DNA of 64,000 nucleotides from an uncultured Acetatifactor sp. (lineage in GTDB: Bacteria > Bacillota > Clostridia > Lachnospirales > Lachnospiraceae): positions 8,117-72,116 of the forward strand of contig CAJUJU010000006.1 in NCBI GenBank assembly GCA_910586835.1, read 5' to 3'. Position numbers and translations under genes: made by a program. The notes beneath the pieces were generated by a model. The model did no database searches. It saw nothing but the letters and a program-made list of their open reading frames with translations, and had not been told where the DNA came from. Positions 25,798-33,374 of this stretch are shown here, piece by piece. How positions within the stretch are numbered: the first letter of the stretch is position 1; every line of letters starts with the position of its first letter.

Positions 25798-27195
25798 TCA
25801 TCCAAGTTCAAAGGATTTCAGCATGGGATTTCCCTGCCCGCGGAAGGTCAGGTACAGCGCGTGGACGCCGTCCTCCACAGCCACCGGCGCAGAGTAATCC
25901 TCCCAAACATTGGTGTAATCCACCGGGATCTCCGCCAGCACCGGGCCGTCCCAGGCCGTCTTCACCTGGAATACCCCTTTTGCGTATCCCCTGACCGTGA
26001 TGGTGATCCTGCCAACACTCTTCATGTCAAAATACTTGAAGCCCGCGGTTGCGGAATCATACAGATTGGCTATGTAGCCCTCCTCCTGATCGCCGTCCCT
26101 GCCATCCTGCATGATCCTGGGGAATCTGTCTCCCCCCACATAAGCCGAGGGCTCATCCGTGAACAGGTTGCAGGCAAGATAAGCCGGATAAACGCCCTTT
26201 CCCGAAAGAGGCCCGCCGTTTAAGCCGCAGGAGGTAAGCTCCGCCTGGGGAATGCTTCCATCCTCCCGGAAACAAAGCTTCTCCGCACAGCCCTGCCTGC
26301 TGTACCAGGTGCCGTTGGTCTGCCTGTGATAAAACACATACCAGTCCTGCCCGATCTCCACGATGCTGCCGTGGTTGTTTGCCCCGTAAGCAGCAGGCAT
26401 GTCTCCGGGCTTATAGGTATCAATATGCAGGTCGCAATTGCTGACAATCACCCCGCCGTAGACAAAATCCCCGGTTGGAATCCTGCTGGTGGCATAGCAT
26501 AGCTCATGCATCACCTGGGAGGAATAGACAAAATAATAGAGTTCCCCCTTCTTTCGGATGGAGGACGCCTCAAAAAAGGCATGTCCCTCATATCCTGTCC
26601 CCTCACTGTACTCGCAGCCGGGCACCACCGTCACCGGCTCCTCCAGAATGGTGAGCATATCCTTATCCAGAACCGTCACCCTGGCTCCCGTCCTGGATCT
26701 GTCGCCCTTCCCGCAGAAACCTGTATAAAGATAGGTCTTCTCTCCCTCCGTCAGGACCCCGGGATCAAACTGCGGCTCGTCCCCCGGCCGCTCTCCCAGC
26801 CTTGTTCCGTCCTGATAATGTACATATCCGTAAAATTCGTACCTGCCCGCAGGCGCATCGCACACCGCCACCGAGACCACGGACACCTTATCCAGCACAT
26901 AGTAAAGATAATACCTGCCGTCCGGCCCCACCGTCACATCCGGGGCATAAAGACACATCTTCCCCTCCCTGTTCAGAGGATCCTCGTTCCTGGGGTAAAT
27001 CACTCCCTCGCATCGCCAGTCGCCCAGATCGTCCACCGGCGCGGACCAGCACATATAGTCCCCCATACAAAACACATATCCATTGTAAAAATCATGAGAA
27101 CCGTACACATAAACTCTCCCGTCAAACACATAGGGCTCCCCGTCCGGAATATACTCCCAGGACGGCAGATAAGGATTATAAGCCTGTTTCTTCAT
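25798..27195 (-). CDS. Glycoside hydrolase family 43 protein with C-terminal CBM6-like domain
   Basis: A 465-residue protein without a signal peptide, so probably cytoplasmic. Residues about 15-320 match the GH43 five-bladed propeller: GEPYVFDGRVYVYGSHD near the start, YAPDVTVGPDGRYYLYY (transition-state Asp) and the general-acid Glu in HAFFEASSIRKKG (about residue 208). Residues about 340-465 look like a CBM6-type module (FKYFDMKSVGRITITVRG). Family members remove arabinose or xylose from plant hemicellulose oligomers; the exact specificity is not decided here. AAGGAGAGG precedes the ATG. It lies between two paralogous solute-binding lipoproteins in one apparent operon. Confidence 0.88.
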   Translation of the reverse strand: MKKQAYNPYLPSWEYIPDGEPYVFDGRVYVYGSHDFYNGYVFCMGDYMCWSAPVDDLGDWRCEGVIYPRNEDPLNREGKMCLYAPDVTVGPDGRYYLYYVLDKVSVVSVAVCDAPAGRYEFYGYVHYQDGTRLGERPGDEPQFDPGVLTEGEKTYLYTGFCGKGDRSRTGARVTVLDKDMLTILEEPVTVVPGCEYSEGTGYEGHAFFEASSIRKKGELYYFVYSSQVMHELCYATSRIPTGDFVYGGVIVSNCDLHIDTYKPGDMPAAYGANNHGSIVEIGQDWYVFYHRQTNGTWYSRQGCAEKLCFREDGSIPQAELTSCGLNGGPLSGKGVYPAYLACNLFTDEPSAYVGGDRFPRIMQDGRDGDQEEGYIANLYDSATAGFKYFDMKSVGRITITVRGYAKGVFQVKTAWDGPVLAEIPVDYTNVWEDYSAPVAVEDGVHALYLTFRGQGNPMLKSFELG

Positions 27196-27272
27196 CTTCC
27201 GCCTCTCCTTTGTTTCGATTTAATCGACTTACCCTGATTGTAACATCTTTTTCTTCGTATGACTACCAATTT

Positions 27273-29627
27273 CTATTTCTCATCTAAGTACAGCTGAACA
27301 CGGTTCTGAATCAACGACGCGGCGGCCTCCGCGCTCTTGTCCCCATTAAAGAAAGCGAGGGCTTCCTCCATGACGATACTGCGTATCCCGGTTATCGTCC
27401 AAGTCTCGGGTGTCCCCCGTTCCACCAGCTCCATATACTCCTGAAGATAGGAGCTTCCGTCCGGCTTTCCCTCCAAAGGTATCACATTGTTCCCACCCTG
27501 CCGAAATACCGGAGTATCTCCAGCACGCTCTGCCACGCCCTCCGTCAATACATCCCGCCTCACACTGGAAGTACCAAAATCACTCTGAATCTCCTTGCTC
27601 AGAAGATAATTCAAAAAATCCACCGCAATCTCGTAGTGTCCTGTTCCCGCATTTACCGTCGCAAGCTGATAACAGGACACACGGCTGCCGCAGTTACCCT
27701 CCGTTGGATAGCCCACGCACCGATAATCATCCCCACACAGAGCCATGGCACTGCTAAACCCCTTCAAGTCGCCATCCACGGAAAATGCCAATGCTTTTCC
27801 GGCATCCACTTCCGCACAGCGCTCCTCGTCAGTCATATACTCCCTGCTGCCGGAAGCCTCCCCATACATTTTGCATGTCTCCAGCAACCTGATAAACTCC
27901 GGTGTGTTAAAAAAGCACTGCCCACGTTCCATATCCACCAGGGACGACGTCCCCCCCATATCCAACAAGGCAAGATAGAAGAGCATCTGATCCGCCGTCA
28001 AACTGTAGGAAACACTGACACACCGGTCACAGGGTTTTCCCTGCCCCTCCCGCTCTTCCATAAGACCCAGCACATCCCGAAAGTTCCAAGTCTCTTCCTG
28101 CCACACCTCCTGCGGCACCAAAAGCGTACTCACACTCACCTGCCTGGCTATCCCGTACAGGCCGTCTTTTATGGTTCCTTGTCTCAGCACACTCCCGAAA
28201 ATCTGCTCTTTCAGTTCATCCGGCAGCGCCTCGGATAACTCTGCAAGTACTCCCCTCTCCTGAAGTATCTCCAAATGCTCCCTGTTCAAAACAAGAATAT
28301 CCGGCCCGCCTCCTGATGTCATCTGCGCCATTAATCGATTTAAGAGGATTTCTTTATCATCTCCCGGCTCGCAGGCTTCCACCATAATCTCCGTTCCCGG
28401 ATGCTTTCTGGAATACTCAGCAGCGTATTCCTTCATTCCCTCATCCCCCATGAGCTGAAAAACCCTCACTTGGATTGTCTCTGCCTCCCGGCCCGGCTGC
28501 AATTTGTATATACTCGTGCCCCCGCCCTCATGGCAGGCTACAAAAATTTCCCCCTCGGAGCCCTCCAGGATGGCCTCGCAATCCGTCGCGCTCCAGCCGT
28601 TATCCCGGTAAAAACATTCGCAGCTTCCCTCGGCTGCATTCCACCGCATCATCCCGTTATGCCCCAACCACAGAATCTCACCGGAGGCATTCAGAAACCT
28701 GGCCGTCGCAAGCTCTCCTGATCCCCGGTACAGTATTTTTTCGCCCCCTTCGTCAAAGCAGAAGACAGTCAGTGTCTGAGAATCCGGATCAACACACTCA
28801 AAGACAGGGCTGCCATTCGGGAGCCTGGAAGTATAATTGTTTAAACTCTCTGTCCCTCCCGGAGATCCCATCCGAGCCAGAAACATGCCGCCTGTGTCCA
28901 ACACGCAAATTCCACTTCCTGGGCCGCCGTCTATATAGAAACGCCCTTCCCTGTCTCGGGCAAAACCACAAGTCACACTGCTGTCCTCCAGCCTTCCGGC
29001 CTGCTCCAGCCCCGGAAGCAGATCCACCGCACGCTCGAACCTGCCGTTTTCCGTAAGTTCAAACGCATATGCCTCCGCCGTCCTTCTGTCTTCCATACGA
29101 ACGGCAAACAATGTAAGCTTCCCGTCCAACGCATCCAGCCCGGTAAACTCCACATGCCCCCTCTCCACAGCCTCCGCAAAAGCCGCTGGATCCGCTCCGT
29201 CTTCTCCCAGGAGCTTCCCCATATCCGAAAGTTCCAGTTCAATCCTCTCTGCCTGTAAGGATTCAATCCCCACCTCCGTCAGCCAGTAAGTCCATGCCGT
29301 CTGCTCTCCGGTCTCCCGTACGCTTTCCAGAATATAAAATTTCCCGTCGTCAGCTGCGGTCAGGCGTTCTCCCCGCTCTGTCCCCACATCCGCGCCCAAG
29401 ACAAGATCGTCCCAGTACCCCGACGCAAACCAGGTCTCTGTGTTATCCTCTATCTCCCCATATGCCTTCCACTCTCCTGCGGACAGGTCGCAGGTTTTCC
29501 TCTGTCCTGCCTGAGACATGCTTTCCTTCTGCCCTTCTCCTTCCGTGCCGCAGCCGCCTGCCCCAAAAGACAACACGGCAAGCAATCCCCAGACTAAAAC
29601 CCTCGTTGTTCCGATTTCTTTCTTCAT
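27273..29627 (-). CDS. Large lipoprotein with C-terminal solute-binding domain (copy 1)
   Basis: A 784-residue exported lipoprotein with signal peptide and lipobox (GAGGC, about residue 27). The N-terminal part (about 50-395) has repeated beta-rich blocks, including WLGHNGMMRWNAAEGS, compatible with a propeller. The C-terminal part (about 400-784) has solute-binding features (VRVFQLMGDEGMKEYAAEYS, ILVLNREHLEILQERGVLAE, DDYRCVGYPTEGNCGSRVSC). It resembles the lipoprotein at 23463 in layout and C-terminus. I use the ATG at 29627 with GGAGGG upstream; the open frame 90 bases further up lacks a signal-peptide start. It heads the lipoprotein-GH43-lipoprotein operon. Confidence 0.75.
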   Translation of the reverse strand: MKKEIGTTRVLVWGLLAVLSFGAGGCGTEGEGQKESMSQAGQRKTCDLSAGEWKAYGEIEDNTETWFASGYWDDLVLGADVGTERGERLTAADDGKFYILESVRETGEQTAWTYWLTEVGIESLQAERIELELSDMGKLLGEDGADPAAFAEAVERGHVEFTGLDALDGKLTLFAVRMEDRRTAEAYAFELTENGRFERAVDLLPGLEQAGRLEDSSVTCGFARDREGRFYIDGGPGSGICVLDTGGMFLARMGSPGGTESLNNYTSRLPNGSPVFECVDPDSQTLTVFCFDEGGEKILYRGSGELATARFLNASGEILWLGHNGMMRWNAAEGSCECFYRDNGWSATDCEAILEGSEGEIFVACHEGGGTSIYKLQPGREAETIQVRVFQLMGDEGMKEYAAEYSRKHPGTEIMVEACEPGDDKEILLNRLMAQMTSGGGPDILVLNREHLEILQERGVLAELSEALPDELKEQIFGSVLRQGTIKDGLYGIARQVSVSTLLVPQEVWQEETWNFRDVLGLMEEREGQGKPCDRCVSVSYSLTADQMLFYLALLDMGGTSSLVDMERGQCFFNTPEFIRLLETCKMYGEASGSREYMTDEERCAEVDAGKALAFSVDGDLKGFSSAMALCGDDYRCVGYPTEGNCGSRVSCYQLATVNAGTGHYEIAVDFLNYLLSKEIQSDFGTSSVRRDVLTEGVAERAGDTPVFRQGGNNVIPLEGKPDGSSYLQEYMELVERGTPETWTITGIRSIVMEEALAFFNGDKSAEAAASLIQNRVQLYLDEK

Positions 29628-29700
29628 AAAATATTTCCCTCCGCCGCTAAAAACCGGTGACACCATTATCATTATAGACATATGCCCACCAAAGAACACA

Positions 29701-29752
29701 AAAATAGCACAAGCCATCTCAATATAGAAATGAGAAGAACTTATGCTATTTT
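29701..29752 (-). terminator. Terminator of the cysteine-rich gene
   Basis: AAAATAGCA (29701-29709) pairs with TGCTATTTT (29744-29752); an inner CTCA/TGAG adds pairing. On the minus strand the 3' arm ends in TTTTT. It lies 25 bases after the stop of the cysteine-rich ORF. Confidence 0.6.
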
Positions 29753-29776
29753 AGATTTATTTCATTGAAAATATCG

Positions 29777-30085
29777 TTACTTACACAAATTATTCTGTGA
29801 AAAGCAATGTTTATTACTGTGTGTTTCCGAACACTTTCTCGTTTCCGTGCGGAGCACCGCGTTACACCCGGCACACCTTATTGTATGCGGCCCGGACACA
29901 GCAGTAATCGTGCAGTACGATGTATAGCCGTTCGGTTCTGTGACCACATGAAATCCCTGCTCTCCTCTTACATAACCACATGTGGAAGTAGTATTCTGGC
30001 TATAACAATCTGCCGTCTTATCACATGCATATGTGATCTTGGAAAATCCTACACTCACCATTCCCGCAACAAGAAACACCGCCAT
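29777..30085 (-). CDS. Small secreted nine-cysteine protein, unknown
   Basis: A 102-residue product beginning MAVFLVAGMVSVGF, a hydrophobic export-like segment without the usual basic residues, followed by a Cys-rich mature part with Cys at 21, 27, 36, 58, 71, 74, 85, 94 and 101. CAGC at 71-74 resembles half of a zinc ribbon, but the rest suggests disulfides. The ATG at 30085 has no ribosome binding site. An ATG at 30105 (MKYIKN) lies out of frame; one more A in the A5 run at 30089-30093 would join it and give a complete signal peptide (MKYIKKCMAVFLVAGM). So this may be a frameshifted gene. It has a consensus promoter and its own terminator. Unrecognised family. Confidence 0.55.
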   Translation of the reverse strand: MAVFLVAGMVSVGFSKITYACDKTADCYSQNTTSTCGYVRGEQGFHVVTEPNGYTSYCTITAVSGPHTIRCAGCNAVLRTETRKCSETHSNKHCFSQNNLCK

Positions 30086-30134
30086 ACATTTTTAATATAC
30101 TTCATTATCTATACCAGCTTGGAATTATGATTCA

Positions 30135-30163
30135 ATTATACTGTATGTTCTTGCGCATGTCAA
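30135..30163 (-). promoter_or_regulatory. Consensus promoter of the cysteine-rich gene
   Basis: Minus strand TTGACA (30158-30163), 17-base spacer, TATAAT (30135-30140): both hexamers are perfect. The leader to the ATG at 30105 would be about 22 bases. Confidence 0.88.
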
Positions 30164-30311
30164 TAAGTATTGTTGTAAACCTTGATTGTAAAAGCACATC
30201 TTAAATTTCCCGAAAAACTGCTCTCAGATCTGATACAAGAAAACTGATTCCCATACGCGCCATAAACCGTTTAATCAACACCATATCGTATCCGGGAATA
30301 TATTTTGCTCC

Positions 30312-30340
30312 TTTACCAAACCCGGCATCCCTGATAAAAT
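30312..30340 (+). promoter_or_regulatory. Promoter of the lipid kinase gene
   Basis: TTTACC (30312-30317), 17-base spacer, TAAAAT (30335-30340), 30 bases before the start codon. Confidence 0.55.
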
Positions 30341-30370
30341 AGAAAGAAAACACAGAAGAAGAGGTGTGCC

Positions 30371-31297
30371 ATGTATCATATCATCATCAATCCGGCCTCC
30401 CGTTCCGGCAAGGGCATGAAAATCTGGAAGGAACAGATAGAGCCTGCTCTCCTGCGTGGAAGCGTCTCCTACCAGCCTCACTTTTCCAGACAGGCCGGAG
30501 ATGTGTCCAGAATCGCCGGAAAAATCTCGGCGTCTGCGGAAACTCCGGTGAAGCTCATCCTCCTGGGCGGCGACGGCACCGTAAACGAGGCCCTGCAGGG
30601 CATATCCGATCCTTCCAGAGTAATTCTCGGCTACATCCCCACCGGTTCCAGCAATGACCTGGCGAGAGATCTCGGCATTCCGGCAGACCCCACCGCCGCC
30701 CTGGATATGATCCTGCACTCCGGAAAATGCCGCCCTCTGGATCTGGGAACGGTTCATTACTCCGACGGCCAGAAGAGACGTTTCGCCGTCAGCTGCGGCA
30801 TCGGCTTTGACGCCGCCGTCTGCGAGGAGGCGCTGCGTTCCAGAGTCAAAAAGATCCTGAACAAGCTGGGCCTGGGCAAGCTGACCTACCTTGGCATTGC
30901 CTTAAAGCAGTTGTTTGCCGCAAAACCCATATCGGCAAAGCTGATACTGGACGACGGTGCTCCCATCGACATGGGCAATATCCTGTTCACCGCCTGCATG
31001 CTCCACCGCTTCGAGGGCGGCGGTTTCATGTTCTGCCCCGACGCGGACGCACAGGACGGTATTCTGAATCTGTGTGCCGCCGGCGACCTTTCCAAGGCAC
31101 TGCTGCTCTTTGCGCTGCCCACCGCCTTCAGCGGAAAACACTACCGCTTCCGGGGAATCACTCCCTACCAGGCAAAGAAGGTTATCATCGAAACCTCCGC
31201 TCCCCTGTGGGTACATACCGACGGCGAAGTCACCCGAAAAAGCAGCCGCATCACCGTGACCTGCGAGCAGAAAGCCATGCAGATCATCTGTCCCTGA
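30371..31297 (+). CDS. Diacylglycerol kinase family lipid kinase (DagK/YegS-like)
   Basis: A 308-residue protein with the DAG kinase catalytic motif LLGGDGTVNEALQGI (about residues 59-73), preceded by the family start YHIIINPASRSGKG, and PTGSSNDLARDLGIP (about 91-105) plus CGIGFDAAVCEEA. It phosphorylates diacylglycerol or a related lipid at the inner face of the membrane, returning it to phospholipid synthesis. Length is typical. GAGGTG lies just before the ATG. A PAP2 phosphatase gene follows on the same strand with its own promoter; together they could set the phosphatidate/diacylglycerol balance. Confidence 0.92.
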   Translation: MYHIIINPASRSGKGMKIWKEQIEPALLRGSVSYQPHFSRQAGDVSRIAGKISASAETPVKLILLGGDGTVNEALQGISDPSRVILGYIPTGSSNDLARDLGIPADPTAALDMILHSGKCRPLDLGTVHYSDGQKRRFAVSCGIGFDAAVCEEALRSRVKKILNKLGLGKLTYLGIALKQLFAAKPISAKLILDDGAPIDMGNILFTACMLHRFEGGGFMFCPDADAQDGILNLCAAGDLSKALLLFALPTAFSGKHYRFRGITPYQAKKVIIETSAPLWVHTDGEVTRKSSRITVTCEQKAMQIICP

Positions 31298-31321
31298 CAC
31301 ACCCTGCCAAACCTAAATTTT

Positions 31322-31341
31322 TTCTTAAGAATGCTTAAGAA
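31322..31341. promoter_or_regulatory. TTAAGAA double motif upstream of the PAP2 promoter
   Basis: TTCTTAAGAA (perfect 10-base palindrome) followed after TG by a second CTTAAGAA. It ends 13 bases before the -35 of the PAP2 promoter, a usual activator or repressor position. Function inferred from place only. Confidence 0.3.
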
Positions 31342-31354
31342 CCCCCAAAAAGCA

Positions 31355-31382
31355 TTGCAATTTCGTTTTTTTGGACTATACT
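31355..31382 (+). promoter_or_regulatory. Promoter of the PAP2 gene
   Basis: TTGCAA (31355-31360), 16-base spacer, TATACT (31377-31382). The leader to the start codon is about 80 bases and holds nothing I recognise. Confidence 0.6.
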
Positions 31383-31467
31383 GAAAACTGGTTGGGACAT
31401 TCCGGCCGGACACAGGACAAAAAGTATTGGGCTGCTTCTGCCGCCCGGAAAAGGTGTGGGTTCTTTC

Positions 31468-32157
31468 ATGGAAAAGCTGAAAGCATTTTTTGTTAAATAC
31501 AGGCACGGGATTCCCCTGCTGATCTATCTGGCAATTTATCTTGCCTGGTTTGCCTGGCTGGAACAGACAAATGTAAGAAACTATAAGGTGATTCATGTGG
31601 CTATGGATGACTACATTCCTTTCTGCGAGGTTTTCATCATCCCCTATCTGCTGTGGTTCGCCTATGTATCCATCGTAGTGGTTTATCTGTTTTTTAAGAA
31701 TAAGCAGGATTATTATAAAACCTGTGCGTTTCTCTTCACAGGTATGACAGTTTTCCTGATTATCTCCACGCTGTGGCCCAACGGTCATCACCTGCGACCC
31801 GATGTCCTGCCCAGGGATAACTGCTTCACCTGGCTTGTGGAGGGACTGTGGGCGGTGGATACCCCCACAAACCTGTGGCCCAGCATTCATGTATTTAACT
31901 CCATGGGCGCACATTTTGCAGTGATGCAGAGCAGGGATCTTGCCGCCACAAAATGGGGGGGGCGCCTGAAAGTGGTCTCCGGCATCCTGGCCGTATCCAT
32001 TATTCTGTCTACCGTCTTCCTCAAGCAGCACTCCATGTTTGATGTTGCCACAGGCCTTCTGATGGGCTCCGTCATGTATGTGCTTGTCTACAAAAGGGAA
32101 TTTCTGCTTGCGGGCAGACCCGAAAAAAAGAATCGCAGAACGCCTCAGGCCAGCTGA
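31468..32157 (+). CDS. PAP2-family membrane phosphatase
   Basis: A 229-residue integral membrane protein with about six hydrophobic segments. It has the PAP2 signature: WPSIHVFNSMGAHFA (domain 2, catalytic His) and LKQHSMFDVATG (domain 3); the expected domain 1 lies near WPNGHHLRP. It removes phosphate from phosphatidate or undecaprenyl-diphosphate at the membrane surface. I use the ATG at 31468; a GTG at 31456 is equally open. The stop codon lies in the loop of the terminator that ends this unit. Confidence 0.88.
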   Translation: MEKLKAFFVKYRHGIPLLIYLAIYLAWFAWLEQTNVRNYKVIHVAMDDYIPFCEVFIIPYLLWFAYVSIVVVYLFFKNKQDYYKTCAFLFTGMTVFLIISTLWPNGHHLRPDVLPRDNCFTWLVEGLWAVDTPTNLWPSIHVFNSMGAHFAVMQSRDLAATKWGGRLKVVSGILAVSIILSTVFLKQHSMFDVATGLLMGSVMYVLVYKREFLLAGRPEKKNRRTPQAS

Positions 32158-32175
32158 CCTGAGGCGTTCTTTTTG
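32137..32175 (+). terminator. Terminator of the PAP2 gene
   Basis: AGAACGCCTCAGG (32137-32149) and CCTGAGGCGTTCT (32158-32170) form a perfect 13-base stem followed by TTTTT. The last PAP2 codons are inside the hairpin. Confidence 0.93.
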
Positions 32176-32194
32176 ATTTATTCTTCAGACTTTC

Positions 32195-33223
32195 TCAATT
32201 GAATTTGAATACCTTTTGCGCGATCCGGTATCCTCCCAGGGAGATCTTCCTCCCGCCCCGGCCCGGCAGATTCATGGCTTCCCCCAGCACGCCGTGGCGC
32301 AGCCGTCTGTACAGCTTTCTGTCCTTTTCCTTCAAATACTTCCACAGCTCTGCCTTCTTTTCCAGATTTTCCTCCGTTCCCGAGCGGATCAGCAGGATGG
32401 AAGAAACCGTGGTGATGATTTCCAGATAATTTTTCATATACTGATACAGGCGCTTCTTTTTAACCAGTTCGTTCCTCTTCTCCGACAGATAGTCGATCAT
32501 CAGCCTGTTGACCTTCAGCTGCTGGTCGATACGGGAAATCATAATATCCTCGTTGACGGACTGATCCGCCCTGCCGATATAGTAGCGATAAAAATTCACG
32601 TCCAGATAATACATATATTTTACAGCGGGAAGGGGCTCAAACACATACAGATTATCCACATAGAAGGTGTGCTCGGGAAGCCGGAGACCGCAGTCCCTCA
32701 AAAGCCTGGTTCTGAAGATGACGGAATGCATCAGGATGTAATGCCCCCTCTGAAAGTGATGACAGTCCTCCCAGGTAAAAAGCGTACCTGTGGGGAGACT
32801 GCGACGATACTGAATCACCTTCTTCTTTTTTTCGCCTTCCTTTTCGTACACATAATTACAAATCAGCATATCCAGCGCAGTGGCTCCCCCTGCCAGTCCC
32901 CGCAGAGTATCCAGCACCTGAAGATATGCCTCCTTCTTCACCCAGTCGTCACTGTCAACCACTTTAAAATAGAGTCCGGTGGCGTTGTCGATTCCTGCGT
33001 TCACGGCGGAGCCGTGGCCGCCGTTTGCCTTGTGCACCGCCTTGACAATGGTGGGATACTTTGCCGCGTACTCGTCCGCAATCTCCGCAGTCCTGTCACC
33101 GGTAGAACCGTCGTCCACCACAATGATCTCCACGTCCTCTCCTCCCACCAGCAGAGAATCGATGCATTTACACATATAACGTTCCGAGTTATAGCATGGC
33201 ACGGCAATTGACAAAAGCTTCAC
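32195..33223 (-). CDS. Family 2 glycosyltransferase
   Basis: A 342-residue GT-A fold enzyme: nucleotide-sugar binding start LLSIAVPCYNSERYM, VDDGSTGDRT (about residues 36-45), NGGHGSAVNAGI and the metal-binding Asp triad VVDSDDW (about 88-94). No transmembrane segment is evident. It probably adds a sugar to a cell-surface polymer; donor and acceptor are unknown. It starts with GTG at 33223, preceded by GAGGGGG. It follows the palindrome-rich spacer 33280-33369 downstream of sfsA-mutY. Confidence 0.9.
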   Translation of the reverse strand: MKLLSIAVPCYNSERYMCKCIDSLLVGGEDVEIIVVDDGSTGDRTAEIADEYAAKYPTIVKAVHKANGGHGSAVNAGIDNATGLYFKVVDSDDWVKKEAYLQVLDTLRGLAGGATALDMLICNYVYEKEGEKKKKVIQYRRSLPTGTLFTWEDCHHFQRGHYILMHSVIFRTRLLRDCGLRLPEHTFYVDNLYVFEPLPAVKYMYYLDVNFYRYYIGRADQSVNEDIMISRIDQQLKVNRLMIDYLSEKRNELVKKKRLYQYMKNYLEIITTVSSILLIRSGTEENLEKKAELWKYLKEKDRKLYRRLRHGVLGEAMNLPGRGGRKISLGGYRIAQKVFKFN

Positions 33224-33279
33224 TGATATACCCCCTCTGCCCGCCCCTGGCAGGCATTTCTTTTTTTATTCTATCGGAA

Positions 33280-33369
33280 AGTGCCGCCTGCGGCACTCTT
33301 TTAGTTTGCAGGAAACTGCGTCCAGCCGGGGAAGAATGCGAAGCATTCTTCGAAGTGCCGCCTGCGGCA
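33280..33369. repeat. Composite of three palindromes with a duplicated hairpin
   Basis: GTGCCGC-CT-GCGGCAC occurs twice in the same orientation (33280-33295 and 33354-33369), 74 bases apart, with GAAGAATGC-GAA-GCATTCTTC (33330-33350) between. The second copy is followed by TTTTTT on the plus strand, and the minus strand shows AAAAAA before and T-poor sequence after, so neither copy is a clean terminator for the minus-strand mutY gene. The layout resembles a small REP/BIME-type element or a duplicated hairpin. Confidence 0.7.
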
Positions 33370-33374
33370 CTTTT

